The translations under genes and the position numbers were made by a program. This document shows positions 1 through 11,714 of a stretch of 64,000 bases of DNA, piece by piece (positions within the stretch are counted from its first letter, which is position 1; every line of letters begins with the position of its first letter). Location: NCBI GenBank assembly GCA_008933995.1, contig WARS01000009.1, positions 429,501 through 493,500 on the forward strand, read 5' to 3'. The DNA is from Datnioides undecimradiatus. Taxonomy: Eukaryota; Chordata; Actinopteri; Lobotiformes; Datnioididae. The notes beneath the pieces were generated by a model that saw only the letters and a program-made list of their open reading frames with translations, ran no database searches and was not told the origin of the DNA.

Positions 1-75
1 TGTGGGTACAGTACTGACTAATCGCTGTGTCACAAGTATACCGTGCTGCATCTCTCTCCACTAATGTGATGGTGC

Positions 76-78
<3 letters not shown>

Positions 79-111
<33 letters not shown>
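79..111 (+). repeat. (TG)n microsatellite
   Basis: Uninterrupted TG dinucleotides for 33 bp. Confidence 0.97.
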
Positions 112-116
<5 letters not shown>

Positions 117-191
117 TTCACAGGTCTAGAGAGCAGCAACTCTCCTCATCATCCAAATGTTTCTTATTGTGCGGTGTGTGTGTAGCAGTGT

Positions 192-195
<4 letters not shown>

Positions 196-239
<44 letters not shown>
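196..239 (+). repeat. (GT)n microsatellite
   Basis: Uninterrupted GT dinucleotides for 44 bp, 84 bp after the previous array. Confidence 0.97.
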
Positions 240-241
<2 letters not shown>

Positions 242-331
242 CATTGAGGGGAAATGAGTGCTCCTTATTTGGCCTGACAGGGCAATGAGCCGCTGAGACG
301 AGATGAGCCTTATTTATCGGGCTCTGGGCCG

Positions 332-407
<76 letters not shown>
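332..407 (+). repeat. (GT)n microsatellite, longest in the window
   Basis: GT dinucleotides for 76 bp with one TT interruption near 345. It is the third GT array within 330 bp. Confidence 0.97.
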
Positions 408-409
<2 letters not shown>

Positions 410-834
410 TCCCAGAGTTTCTGTGCCCCTCAGACTAAAATGATCACAGCGCTGCAGTAGTGCACTCTCGTCACTGTGTGTGCTGACAGCATAATTGGTT
501 GGCCTGGCATTTCAATTCACCACTGCTAGATTGCTGTGGGGCTACTCCATTCTCTGCCCTGTTAGCCACCGCTGCTAATAATCCGAGGGAGACGGAGGCC
601 ACGGCGGCGTTCTCGCTGCCCAGTCCAGTCCGGTCCGACGGACACGCGCGCAGTTGAAGCTGATGTAACGTGAAAGATATGAAATTTACATCGAATGCAG
701 TTTTCAAACCCAAACTTTCTGGCAGCTTTTCTCCTAAACTGAGTTAAAACTTAATCAGAGTTTAACCAGAGTTACAGCAACAAATTTCCTTAAACTGATC
801 ATAAATTCCACTTATTCTGAGCCTCTGCGCGGCC

Positions 835-980
835 ATTTTGGATCTCTTTTCAGTTGTTTTGTGTCTCTTTGTGGTCGTTTTCAGTCTCTCTGTGGTCGTT
901 TCACGCCTCCCTGTTGTTGTTTTGCATCTCTTTGTGACCCGTGTTCATCTGTTCGTGATCATTTTGCATCTCTCCTCTGT
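835..980 (+). repeat. 21-bp minisatellite, about seven units
   Basis: Units of 20-22 bp follow one another: 835-855, 856-876, 877-897, 898-918, 919-940, 941-960 and 961-980. The best unit is GTTTTGTGTCTCTTTGTGGT plus C. Units share the frame TTTTG-ATCTCT-TGTG and diverge by several bases each, so the array is old. A 21-bp period would keep a reading frame, but no open frame uses it. Confidence 0.75.
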
Positions 981-1789
981 CCTCTAATTCAGTTTCGTTG
1001 TGATGAATAACGGCTGATTAGTGTCTTAGACTTACTTTTAGTCTTATAGCATTTTATGTCATTAGCATTTAGCATTTGTTTGTTTGTTAGGAATTAGGAA
1101 AGGAAAGGAATTAGGAAAATTTCATTTCATGCATTGGGAACTGAACTGAACTGCATTGCATGCATTAACAGTGCAAGTTAATGCAGTTAAAGTCATGGTC
1201 AACAGCTAAAAAAGCAAAAGAAGTACTTGCATTCTTCTTCTCTGGTGTTCTTTTCGATGAGCTCCTCCTCTATAAGGCCACATAAGTGTTGTCGTGACCC
1301 ACATCTCTCGTCCGTAACAGTGAGCGCCGTCGTTGTGCACCTCTGCGTTGCTCTGGGTTATTGCCATCAACACCTCTGCTTTTCATAGTGGCTCAGTGAG
1401 TGTTTTAACACTTGTTGCACTCTCCACTGTGTCTGGTATGGTATCTGATAATGTTTGATAAAAAGGCAAAGTATTTGTCTTTGTTATCTTTGCTGTTCAT
1501 CTCTCAACACCTCAGCCTGACACCAGCAGAAGGTGGACTGGACTAGATCTCTGGCCGCTGTGCTTATCTGTGGCTGACAGTGTTTGGTATCTTTGTGTCC
1601 TTGCTTAGACCATCAGGGTTCCTCCTTAAGCCTGTAAACGTTGTGCAAACGATCTTAATGGCTTTCCATCACTCTGCACATGTATCAGTTCAGAAAGACA
1701 GGGACTTGAGTTTAAGACGCACAATGAAAGCTGATGTTGAGGTGAACATGGAGCTGCACCCTGATCTACCTAACAGGACTGACTGTGGT

Positions 1790-2235
1790 TTCCAGGGTCC
1801 ATTAGTCCTAAACCCCTTGAACCAAAAACCCATTTGTCCAACAAAACAAAAGCCCACAGCTCCAATAGCCCTTTGATCTGATTCTTGATGTTTTATGCCC
1901 TTAAGATGAGTTTGTTAGTCATTAAAATATGCGATATCCTGAATGCGACTTTTCGGAACAACGGGCCATCGAAGCCATGGGAATTTGTTTTTAGTATAAC
2001 AGGCTGTTGGAAATATGGGCTCCGTGCCTAATGGGACAGTTTCCTAACTGCCCGTTATCCCGAAAACAAAAGTTTATTGCCCTTAAAATAAGTATGTTTG
2101 TTACGTTAGCTAAGACTTGTCCTGAAGTTGTTGATCCCATAATGTGACTTTCCAGAACAATGGGCCTTCAGAGCAAGGAGCATTTGTTTCTGGGATAATC
2201 GGGCTGTCAGACACTTGCATGGATCATGGCAATAT
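1790..2235. repeat. Degenerate repeat block of GCCC-TTATCCC phrases with a ~199-bp duplication
   Basis: AATGCGACTTTTCGGAACAA (1942) and AATGTGACTTTCCAGAACAA (2141) begin two related copies about 199 bp apart. Each is followed by GGGCC, an AGC--GG-A-TTTGTTT phrase and a GGCTGT phrase. CTGCCCGTTATCCCGAAAA (about 2047) is close to the reverse complement of TTTCTGGGATAATCGGGCTG (2188). Shorter CCCATT-GTCC words precede them (1797-1870). This reads as a decayed repeat with internal direct and inverted copies. A 98-codon open frame at 1580-1876 runs partly into it and shows no domain. Confidence 0.6.
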
Positions 2236-3127
2236 AACACTCACCTGCTGCTGTACAACATTTACCTGACAACAGTATTTACAGGACGGGTATAAAAGAA
2301 AATAGGCACCGAATCTGTTCTCAGGGTATAAATGAAAGATCCTGGAGGAGATAAAACAGCCAGGACACTGTGTAACTGAACACGTCATCAGGAGAGAGCA
2401 GGAAATGACTGAAATGATCAGAGAGACAGTTTGACAGATAGAAAGGTGACACAGAGGAGAGAGAGGGAGGAGAGAGCCGAGAGAGACAGACCTAACAACG
2501 AGGAGAGAGGAGGTGAATTAGAACCAGAACTAGGACAGCGTCAGAGAGCCGGCATATCCCTGGGCAGCCATGCGTGTCCGTGTGTACGCTGTAAAACACA
2601 GTAAAGCGCTGCAAAGTGTTGTAAAATTCATCAGGTTTGTGTTTGCGAACACCGCCGCCCCTAACTCCGCCATGCTGCCTCTGCCTCTCAATTATGCACA
2701 ACCGGAATTAGACATGAATATGAAATGACCGGCGACTAAATGCAGATGCTACGAAAACGCACACACACACACACACACACAGTACACGGGCGATTTCAAA
2801 TCACACACAGATGCTCCGAAAACAAAATAATAGTCAGACACAAGCAGGCATAGGACATGATGTGTTCTGCTACAGCAGCAGCAGAGCAGCATAATACCGC
2901 CCTTAATAAACTGCAAACACACAACTACAGGTTGGCAGAACAATAACAAGACAGACCACATGTATTTAAATGGAGCGCAGAGGTCTGCAACAGGGCTGCA
3001 TCTTCAAAACAAGCTGATTGGACTGGACATTCATTTGTTAAAATATGACAATATGCAGATATTTAGCTCATGAAATGCAACATGTGGACTCTCCTAACTC
3101 TTAATAACGAACAGGCTTCCCTGTGGA
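2236..3127. other. No gene; unique sequence
   Basis: Purine-rich GAGAGA words at 2440-2515 and the CA array at 2760-2781 are the only structure. Minus-strand frames of about 70 codons are not convincing; one starts in the CA array. Confidence 0.6.
2760..2781 (+). repeat. (CA)n microsatellite
   Basis: Pure CA for 22 bp. Confidence 0.95.
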
Positions 3128-3347
3128 CTCTCTGTGTGCCTGCATGGGGTCCTCTTGCTTCCTTTTGCAGTCTCAGTACATGCACTTTAGAGCAAATGGT
3201 AGCAAAAGGTGTGAGAGTGAGTGTGAATTATCAATTTGTGTCAGCCCCGTGATTGACCGTCCAGGCTGCACCTCGCCTCTCCCCGACGTCGGCCGGGATC
3301 GGCTCTCCAGCGACCCCGCAAAGAAAAGCTGATACACATGACGGATG
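3128..3347 (+). repeat. Same teleost repeat family, copy C (diverged)
   Basis: Weaker but colinear with the other two copies: GCCTGCATGGGGTCC, CTTCCTTTTGCAG, ACATGCACTTTAGAG, GTGAGTGTGAAT, CCGTGATTGACCGTCCAGG, then CGACGTCGGCCGGGATCGGC and a final GACGGATGGA. Two overlapping small open frames across it are not credible genes. Confidence 0.58.
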
Positions 3348-3350
3348 GAT

Positions 3351-6002
3351 TTGCATCCAGATGTTCATTTGCACGTAGCAACAGAGTCACATAACACATG
3401 TGCTGTTTGACCAAATTTCATTAAAATCTCTTAACCTGTTTTTCGAGATCTGCTAATGAACAAGCGGGGGAAAGAAACACAGCCGCCCTGGCAGAGGTAA
3501 TAGTGTTAATCTGTGCTAATACACACAAAACACTGGAATTAATTGTCCTCTTAATTCACTTTAGACGGGAAACTTAACCCCCAAACTCACACAATGAAGT
3601 AATAAATGACTGAATTAATGACTAAAATTGGATCTGGGTGAAAAATTTCAACAAGTCACCAACGAGGTGCCGTCTTGTCACCCTAATTCCTGTACACTGT
3701 GTGTGTGTGTGTGCAGAATGGATAGCTGTTGTCAGCCCAGACTAATATCAACTCCCACATGAACTGTTGATGCCAGACCAAGGACGGCATCCGCACACAC
3801 TCGCGCACACAAAGTCACAGACATCATCTCACGTACAATACAAAGCCAGTGGGTCATTAATCCACTCTGCGGTCTATTTGGAGGCCGCAGTTGATGGAAA
3901 GAGGGAGAGACAGAGTGAGACAGAGGAGGGAAATGAATGAGCAAGGGGGAAAGACAGCGAGACAGTTATAAAATACTCGCCGAGTGCTGCTGGAGTAATA
4001 TACAGGACTGAATTTACAGATGTGACACAGGAGCTGAAGAGCGAGGTGACGGAGCAGCGGACTGAGAGGAGAAGGAGAGGACGAAGGAGATGATAAAGGA
4101 GAAGGTGAAATATGGGAACACGGACCGATGGAGATTAGCTGATGTTTGATGTTACAATGTGTTTTTATCCATCTTCACATAACACAAATTATGGCTCGCC
4201 ATCACAATATACGGCATGATTTACCGCACCCGGGCCTGCATTCGCTCAATTTACACCTGGTATTAAAATGGGATCTCTATCCGGGTACATTATCCGGATA
4301 ATAAACGATCCGATCTTTGTGTTTACGATCCTGTCGGATCGCAGCGGCGTCCTCCAGAGCCAAACCTGCACATGAGTCATCTGAGGCGTCCACAGATCGG
4401 CCCCAGACTCCCTTGGAAAAAGTGACGTTTTTGTGCATTTTTCAAGAAAATTAAACATTTTGGATTTTTTTAAAACTCTGTTTATGACGAATTCTTGACT
4501 GTTTGTCCATTTTTGAGAATTCGGCAAAAGTAATTAGCTTTTTTTTAAAAAAATACGTTTCTATTTTATTTGTATATACAGTTAATGTTTTGTCAGTTTG
4601 TCCCAATTGCAGTCCCAGTGTGTAGCCCACTCTGTGACGACCAGCTGCACACATGAATGCAAATGCATCACCTTTCTGTCATATGTCACGCAGTTCTGCA
4701 CTTACACCTGGAATTCACAGATTATGTGTCGGGGCACAAATCACATTTCGTAACCAGCTGCAAATGAGACAGAAAACTCTGAAATGTCTGAAAATGTGCT
4801 CACAGTTTGGCTTAAAAACGAAGAAAATGGTGATGTGTGTTAAATAAAGAGTCTGCACAATATTAAATCCTCTTTTACAGCACGTATTGATATTTTTTTA
4901 TTGTTGCATTTATTGGTCTGTTATCGATTTATTGTGGGTAATAAACACAGTGGGAGAAGGTTTAACCTCGGCTCTTTCTGTGGATCTTTACTCACAGCAT
5001 CCAGAACACTGAGGACGTAACCTCCGCAACACGTTTCTCTAACTCGGTCCCATGTGTCCATGCTTGTATACTGTTTCCGTAATAACTCTCCACTGCAGAT
5101 TATCGTCCGACAAGAAGAGCTGCGTGTTTTTAATGAGCCTGGGTCATAGGGCGACATTAAATGTACTCAGCGTGAGTCCTCAGCTGAGGAAGGTTTATGA
5201 CCCTCACCATGGATCTTAGAATTAAAACTTTTAATGAGTCTGGTCCCAGGGTGCGGGACAAACTTCGCTGTCTCGGCCCCAAAAAAAGTTAAATAAGGCT
5301 CCGTGTACCGTCTGAGTCACTGTTTTAAAGGTCTGCAACTTTACCTGTTTGAGAAACAACAGCGAACGTGCACAGAAACACACAACGCAACAGTAAAGCT
5401 GTGACATTAGATGCTGGAAGTTGATGTCTTCACCAGAATCTGAGGAAACGAGACCTGACCCTGGATCTGTATGGGTTCTGATCCACGTTTTAAACAGCCC
5501 ATCAGGTTTGGATCAGGTGCCGCGGTAATGTAATGCAAAATATATTGCAAAAAATATTTCAACTGACTTACTTTTTATTTTTTATCTAACTACACTTTTA
5601 TGCACTTAAAGACCAATCAGAAGACAGAGTAAGACAATGTACTTGGCTGTTTTTAAGGAGGCGGTTTATCACTTGAGCCCCAGTTAAGGTAAATTCTTCT
5701 GTTTGGGTTTAAAACCGCTAAAACATTTATTAGTAACCGGTCTCTTCTTGAGGTTTGCAGGCCTGCTCTGTTTCATTCTCAGACTCTTCTCTGCATTACA
5801 AACATTACCGTTCCCCTTTGTCGCTGCATCTGTTTGTGCACTCACGGCCTTGAAAACACGCTCTAAATACAAGCATCCAACAAATAAGAGAGTTGTTTTG
5901 CACGTCTTGTGTGTATGCAGCTGTAAAAGGAACATATCCACTGTCTGTTTGCTCCATTTTCTGAATGAGGATTACTTTTCACATTGTTTACAAGTTGTGT
6001 TT
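3351..6002. other. No gene recognised
   Basis: Mostly unique sequence. There is a purine-rich block at 4030-4110 and a short GT run at 3698-3713. Open frames of up to 111 codons (5703-6038) lack domain signal, and that one runs into the G16 tract, which makes a glycine run. Confidence 0.6.
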
Positions 6003-6018
6003 GGGGGGGGGGGGGGGG
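6003..6018 (+). repeat. G16 homopolymer
   Basis: Sixteen consecutive G. Other pure runs are G11 at 11487-11497, C13 at 11905-11917, G11 at 31638-31648 and C11 at 60523-60533. Run lengths are likely to be polymorphic or mis-sequenced. Confidence 0.95.
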
Positions 6019-8254
6019 TAGCCGAAGCGACAAACTGAAGAGGACAAATTACTGCCAGTGAAAATCACTGTTGCATCCCTATTAGCGCGGAGTCACATCG
6101 CGAAAAGCAAATTCACACCAGTTTTTACGCTCCGATGGCGTCGTCAGCTCTGGGAGTTTGAGGAATTACGAGTGTTGTGTTTCCCCTCAGACGTTTGTGG
6201 CACCGATCCGGTGAGTAACCAGCGTGTATATACACCACTCAAACATCTTATTTCACCGCTTTAATGCGACTCATTAGCACTATTTCGGTAACTAAGCGAA
6301 GGCAGATGGTGTCGTTGTGTGTTGCGTGGGTGCATGGCGTTGGTTGGGTCCCATTCTGCAACACATTCTGCTCAGGTCACCAAAGCCACATCAACAGCTG
6401 CAGTGATTTTGGTCCCTCCAGTCCCCACCTCACCTGCACACTGGTTGCCCTTAGTTACCCATCACCTGACCAGTCTCGTCTCTACACCAGCTTCCTATTA
6501 GTCATGAACAAGCTCAAGCTTCATGTTGAGGATCCTCACCAGTGATCAGGGCAGAGTCTACAGCTACAAGCTACAGTGCATCATGGAGCAGCAGCATCCG
6601 AGAGCACAGTCGGGATCGTGGCCGTGGTTTCCTCCAACATTTGTGGGATTGTGCATCATGAAATTGCCTCTTGAGGGTCAGACCATCACTGCAGAGCTCC
6701 GCTGCACCGACCCGAGACCTGTGGCACGATGGCAAATGAGCACTCCATCATTGCAACGGGTCGCGGCGCAATGAAAAGTTTCTGCCTGCGACTGAACAAG
6801 AAGCCAAACTGAAGGGTCGCCGTTTTGGAGATATGGCGAGCGTCACGGATACGTAAAGGGAACATCCAGGAAGCGTTCCAAGCATGATGGAGAGCTCAGA
6901 GGAGGGTTGAGCTGAATACCTCGCAGGGGGGGTGGCTTTTCGTTTCTTCTGCTGCTAAAAACAGAAGCTGCAGAAGCTAAAAACAAGACAAAGAGAGCAA
7001 ACTGAGCTAAAATTCACGGCAAAGCTCCGAAAAATCGAAGGGAGCTGCAGATTCAGGTGAAAATTCTCCATTCGCACACTGTTTTCGATTACATTATGAT
7101 AACATATGTTAAATAGGGCTGCTTCGGAGCTGAGGTTTTCATCGTGTGTCTGTAAGAAGTAGTTTTGGCTTTTGTTTGAGAGCTTCTCCGGTGTCGCGCA
7201 GGCTAAATTTGGGGTTGGGGAGCCCACACGCTCTCCACCGCTGGCTGCTTGTTGGAGAAATACTGGTCTGCCTTGCACAAGTCAATGAGAACTTTCCAAC
7301 TCCCCAGTGTGGCTTTGAAGTGATAATAGCCACTGTCCAAAGTCTCTCTCCCTCCAACAGTCCCTGCTACAGGTATATAGACTCTGTGGCAGGTCATTTG
7401 TTATCAAAATTGCTCTCACATCCCCGTCTTCTCTCTCCTCTTCCTCTCCGTTCTTTCCTTTCGCCACTTCATCCCTCCGACATTTGCTCCTCTCCTCCTT
7501 CTCTCCCCCCCTCTCCTGTCTGTCGCTGTCCTGCCCTCTCAGCTTCCTCCTCCACCTGTCTTTGTTGTTAGTCACAGCGGGATATGGCTTTGTGTCAGGT
7601 CATGTGTTATCGACCGCACACAGGCCCAGACACACACACACACAGAGAAATCTAATGCACACTGCTCACTCCTCTTGCAGAGTTTACACCATGACCTCTC
7701 AGTATCTCTCGCCACGTCTCGCTTTTGATCCTCAATTACTTCACATCCCAGGATTTTTATTACATTTCTTATTGTTAGCGAGGTCGATAATTCACGCCGC
7801 AGGTTCCTGACACTCAGTTTTGTCTCCACTGCTCTGAATATCGGGTCTGAATATCTAGTTTTAATGTCGTCATAATGTTACGTGATGCATCATTTGAACG
7901 TTTTTATTTGAATTATTTTCTGATTTTCATGATTTTGCACAAACAGCGACACGTTATGCACGAGTAACTTTGAACTTTAGAGATATATTATGCAGAAATG
8001 TACAAATTAGAGAACATTTTGCCGCCATAATGATCGGTCTTTGTTCATCTTTACTCATTGTGAGTAATATTTATTTTCTTTATGGCGAAACTCTCTGTGC
8101 TTCAATGAGCCACAGATTTGAAACTCTCTGTGCAGAGTCTCTGTACACGTCACCGCTGCTGTGTCCGAGGATCAGATCGCTCCCTGAACCCCCATCTCCT
8201 TCCCTCATCCCACTGTACCTATCCTCTCCGGATCAATGCATCTCCTCATCCCAG
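6019..8254. other. No gene recognised
   Basis: 6060-6850 is moderately GC-rich unique sequence with several overlapping 60-93 codon frames and no domain. 7146-7571 carries a 141-codon frame whose second half is only the polypyrimidine block. I see no exon. Confidence 0.55.
7417..7562 (+). repeat. Polypyrimidine block
   Basis: About 145 bp dominated by C and T (TCTTCTCTCTCCTCTTCCTC and similar). Comparable one-sided blocks occur at 38381-38525, 40758-40857 and 49215-49380. Purine-rich ones lie at 15838-15935, 17340-17540 and 62580-62770. They explain several long Ser/Leu or Arg/Glu open frames. Confidence 0.85.
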
Positions 8255-8276
8255 CACACACACACACACACACACA
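8255..8276 (+). repeat. (CA)n microsatellite
   Basis: Pure CA for 22 bp, followed by CATACA. A GT-rich stretch follows at 8325-8350. Confidence 0.95.
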
Positions 8277-8448
8277 TACAGACAGTGAGTGTGAGCAGTG
8301 GCAGGTTGAGCGTCTTTGAAGTCCTGTGTGTGTGTGCGTGTGTGTGTCTCCTGTGGTCTGAGCCATCAAAGTTTCCATTTATTGGTTCCTCTGTGACAGG
8401 CTTCTCACTCCGACACACCGTTTCTTACTCTCTGATGCACACTCACAT

Positions 8449-8454
8449 GCGCGC

Positions 8455-8488
<34 letters not shown>
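8449..8488 (+). repeat. (GC)n(GT)n compound array
   Basis: GCGCGCGC runs directly into about 16 GT units. Forty base pairs of strictly alternating purine and pyrimidine, starting with GC, is a favourable sequence for left-handed DNA under supercoiling (established for such alternation; not shown here). Confidence 0.93.
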
Positions 8489-8490
<2 letters not shown>

Positions 8491-9125
8491 TACGGTATAC
8501 CACTTTGACCTTCAACACCTTCAACTCTCAGTGCGCCGCAGCTCAGGACAAAGTTTACTGACAGTCTGACGTCAAACAGAGAAACTTCTGCTGTGTGTTC
8601 TTCTGGGACAAATGACAAATGTACTTTTTATTGAATATAAGTTATGAGTGACAACTGAACTACTTTCATAAACCGTCCTCAGCAGATTGTCAGTAATACT
8701 GTTTTCGTAGTTTGATTTGGAGTTTTATTGTAGTTTTTGCTGAACTGAAGCTACTGATGAAATGATTAAACTCACACCACTTTTAATTTGATACCAGAGC
8801 GTTAAAAAAAACACAATTTTGGAAATGAAATTGAAATAAGTGCAACTGATTTTTCAAATAAACCCTCTTGTCTTTTAGCGTCAGGCTGCCGACAGACACA
8901 GTAAGGGTGAAAATGTGATCACGGCAGATAATAAACGGGTCCGACCGTGGGGTATCTTCATTAGAAATGAGCCTTTTGGTGCATTTCTCAACATTTTCCG
9001 TGACGCAAACAGCTTTTCTGAGGTTATTTAACACTTCAGTTCAGTCAGGGTTTGGATTTCCTCGCAGCCATACTTGAAACAAGACACGAGTAACAACACA
9101 GTTTAGTACCAGGGCCAAAATCTGC

Positions 9126-9154
9126 AATAAATAAATAAATAAATAAATAAAAAT
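9126..9154 (+). repeat. (AATA)n microsatellite
   Basis: About seven AATA tetranucleotides in tandem. Confidence 0.93.
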
Positions 9155-9179
9155 CCTCATTTAATGTTTTCTCGACTCT

Positions 9180-9420
9180 GCTTCGTGAATGAATCCCCTC
9201 TCTCTTGAATAACGAGCTACAGGGAGCACGTTCGTTTCCAAAAGCCTCCCAGAAACAAAGACGGCACGGGAGAGCAGCACTCCAGAGCTCGGCCCGCGCT
9301 GCTTAATTAGCGGGCCGGCGCTGGCTCGGAGAGATCCGAGTCTCCGGTCTCATTTCATGCTGTGGAAACAGAGAAGAAAAGGCGCTCACAGATGTCGGGA
9401 ATTCATGGAAAGCTAATTGT
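9180..9420. promoter_or_regulatory. Candidate conserved non-coding element with GC-rich hairpin
   Basis: Low-repeat sequence with homeodomain-type cores, notably GCTTAATTAGCG. The arms CGGCCCGC (9290-9297) and GCGGGCCG (9310-9317) pair exactly around a 12-nt loop containing TTAATTA. An 8-bp stem is expected several times by chance in 64 kb. The regulatory reading is inference from texture and closeness to the next stretch. Confidence 0.3.
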
Positions 9421-9589
9421 CTATCGCACTTTGTTGGCTTGTTAGGCCTTTGATTTCTCTCCCCCACTTCTGTCTCGTTCTCTTTGCCGCCGTGCTTCGT
9501 ATCTTTCATCCCCCTCCCCCCACCGTCTCCTCCCCACCTCCCGCCCGCTCTCTCTCATTCCTCGCCGCCTCTCTCTCGCCGATATCAGA

Positions 9590-9850
9590 GGGCGAATCAG
9601 CGTCACTGTCATTGTTTCTCGGGCCCATTTAATAGCTGTTGACTTGACGGCACATGTAATGATTTCTGCCTTATTTAATAGCTGCAGCTGTAATCATTTC
9701 TGTTTCTTTCTTTTTAAAGAAAGCAGTAGGCTTGCTGTAGATGTAATCAGAGACTTAATGATGTGCGAGGTCGTCTGACAACCGGCTGCTTCATTTTTAG
9801 AACAATCAGGATGGGCTTTAATTAATAGGCTGAAAGGAGCGTCTGACAGA
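9590..9850. promoter_or_regulatory. Candidate conserved non-coding element with duplicated ATTTAATAGCTG module
   Basis: ATTTAATAGCTG occurs at 9627-9638 and 9673-9684, each followed by a TGTAAT-ATTTCTG word (9655-9668 and 9689-9702). A CAGCTG E-box (9685-9690) sits in the second copy. Downstream are GATGTAATCAGAG, GACTTAATGATG and GGCTTTAATTAATAGG, dense in TAAT/ATTA homeodomain cores. No microsatellite or known transposon signature is present. Conservation cannot be tested from one sequence. Confidence 0.38.
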
Positions 9851-10119
9851 GCTCGAATGTGGATCCTGTTGTCGTCGTCTCTCTTTGTCTCTGTAGCTTT
9901 TCTCGGAGTCTCTCTCTGTCTGCGATTAGCTTATTTCTGTCTTTTTCACCCCCTCCCTCGCTTTTTTTGCCTTGATCTCAGACTCTCTCCTGCTCCTTAT
10001 GTCCTGACCTTTGCCCCTCCTCCCGCCCCTCCACTTTCAACCCCGTCCATTTATCTCCAACTCTCCTCCCTGTGTTTACCTTTTCATTTCCACCGCGAGC
10101 AGATCATTAGCTCTGTCGC

Positions 10120-10320
10120 TGACAAACAGCGCCGCGCTTAACATTTTGAATTAAAGGCAATATCTTTGTTATTAAAACGTTTGTCTGAGGGGCGGGAGGC
10201 AACCGGTGTGTGTGTAAGTCAGACGGAGAGCAATTTAAATGTTTGTCTGTGAGACGGTTTTAATATACGTTCATTAATTTTGCTTTACTGTTATCCAGCC
10301 GCGCGCGGTAGCTAATTTCC
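10120..10320. promoter_or_regulatory. Candidate regulatory stretch
   Basis: GCTGACAAACAGCGCC, AACATTTTGAATTAAAGGC and TTCATTAATTTTGC mark a complex, AT-core-rich stretch with no simple repeats, continuing the 9.2-9.9 kb region. The call is texture-based only. Confidence 0.25.
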
Positions 10321-10359
10321 TGCTTTGCCATCGCTGCGCAGTCGCACCTGCGAACCGAA

Positions 10360-10376
10360 GCAGCAGCAGCAGCAGC
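10360..10376 (+). repeat. (GCA)n trinucleotide run
   Basis: Five to six GCA units, with no open frame giving a credible glutamine or alanine tract. Confidence 0.85.
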
Positions 10377-11152
10377 CACACCACCGGCCACAGAGCGACC
10401 TGTGGGAAACTGTGGCTGTTAAGAATGATGCAGGACAATACGTCTGAACTTTTAATGTTAATTTAAGGTTAAAACTGGGCTGATCTCCATGCAAATGATG
10501 CTCTGAGCCAGTCAGGCGATGAAGAGGAGGGGCAAAGTCTGTGCAGAGTGCATGAATGGGTTATGTTCCCTGCAAAACAAAGAGTCATTCAAACTGTTTA
10601 TCTAGGTTAACTTGCACATTACATGCAGCTCACTTCATACTGAAGGTGTTACACAAGAAAATACAACTGTCCTTCATGACTTGTTTATATTTAAATGCAG
10701 CTGAACAGATATTAGAGTGTGAAATAGCAAAGTCAGATCAACGTTGACACCACTAATGGAGTCGCCAACAGACGGATGGGCGTGTCACCGACCCTGCGTT
10801 GCGCCGTTTGCCACGCCGACACAAAAATTAACCTTGTGCACGAATTAAAAGCTGCAGTTGGACGACGCAGTGGCGCCCTGGGGTCTGCAGCCCAGCCTCT
10901 GATCATAGAGGACAGGGCGGCGGAACTGCACAGCGGATGATTTGGCTGCACATCTGTGGACAATAGGTCAAAAACACTTGGATGCGCTCGAATAAGGCGG
11001 CGCGACCTAAACAAACTAGATCTAAAAGGCAAAGACAGAATCACCGGTGGAAACACAGCCCTCAGTATTTGGGTACGGTCATGTGAGCAACAGGAAGAGA
11101 CAGTAATTTGCGGCTTCATTTAACAGCCACTTACCATGGTTAGCTAATTTAA

Positions 11153-11173
11153 ACACACACACACACACACACA
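11153..11173 (+). repeat. (AC)n microsatellite
   Basis: Pure AC for about 21 bp. Confidence 0.93.
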
Positions 11174-11305
11174 GCGAGCATAATTACATGGTCAACGATC
11201 ATTTCACGTGGGTCAGGTGACAGGAACGGCAGAATTAACGTGTTGGAACACGAGTGTCGTTGTCTGGTTGAATCAGTCGCACCGCCCAGTGGGGAGTGAC
11301 ACTCT

Positions 11306-11312
11306 CACACAC

Positions 11313-11349
<37 letters not shown>
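11306..11349 (+). repeat. (CA)n microsatellite
   Basis: CA for 44 bp with one CG interruption near 11317. Marks the left side of the CpG-rich spot. Confidence 0.95.
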
Positions 11350-11351
<2 letters not shown>

Positions 11352-11486
11352 AATAATGCTCACTGTTTGTAAGGATGCTTTAAATACTGTACACACGCCA
11401 TGACTCAGGGACAGCTTGGATGCATACGTGTCATTTCTCCTCATACGCGAAGCTCTCACACTAAAAAAGCCCACTTCCCATTCCCC

Positions 11487-11708
11487 GGGGGGGGGGGTCA
11501 CATGTGAAATTTCTCGCGCGGGGCAGCTAATTGGCTCCGGGGCTGACAGGTTTAACCCGAGCGTCTGATGTGAGCTCACGGCGGACGCGAGGAGCCGCCG
11601 GTGGATTGTCCTCTTCAGGCAGGATGCCAGCAGATGGTGAGCCACCACCTGCACACCGCGGAAGAAGAAGACGAAGCGAGGCGGGCCGGCAGCTCGCTGC
11701 TGTCTGGG

Positions 11709-11710
<2 letters not shown>
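11487..11710. promoter_or_regulatory. CpG-rich spot between two CA arrays
   Basis: CpG is frequent (CTCGCGCGGGGC, CACGGCGGACGCGAGGAGCC, GAAGACGAAGCGAGGCGGGC), in contrast to the surroundings. It begins at a G11 run and ends at a CA array. An open frame of 151 codons starts at 11531 but runs through the CA array and shows no domain. It could be a small CpG island, for example a promoter or first exon, but no splice or TSS evidence was strong enough to call one. Confidence 0.28.

Positions 11711-11714
<4 letters not shown>

Noticed and set aside
7970-8569. 199-codon plus-strand open frame
   Set aside because: Contains both CA and GT arrays and their His/Thr and Cys/Val runs; no domain or splice context.
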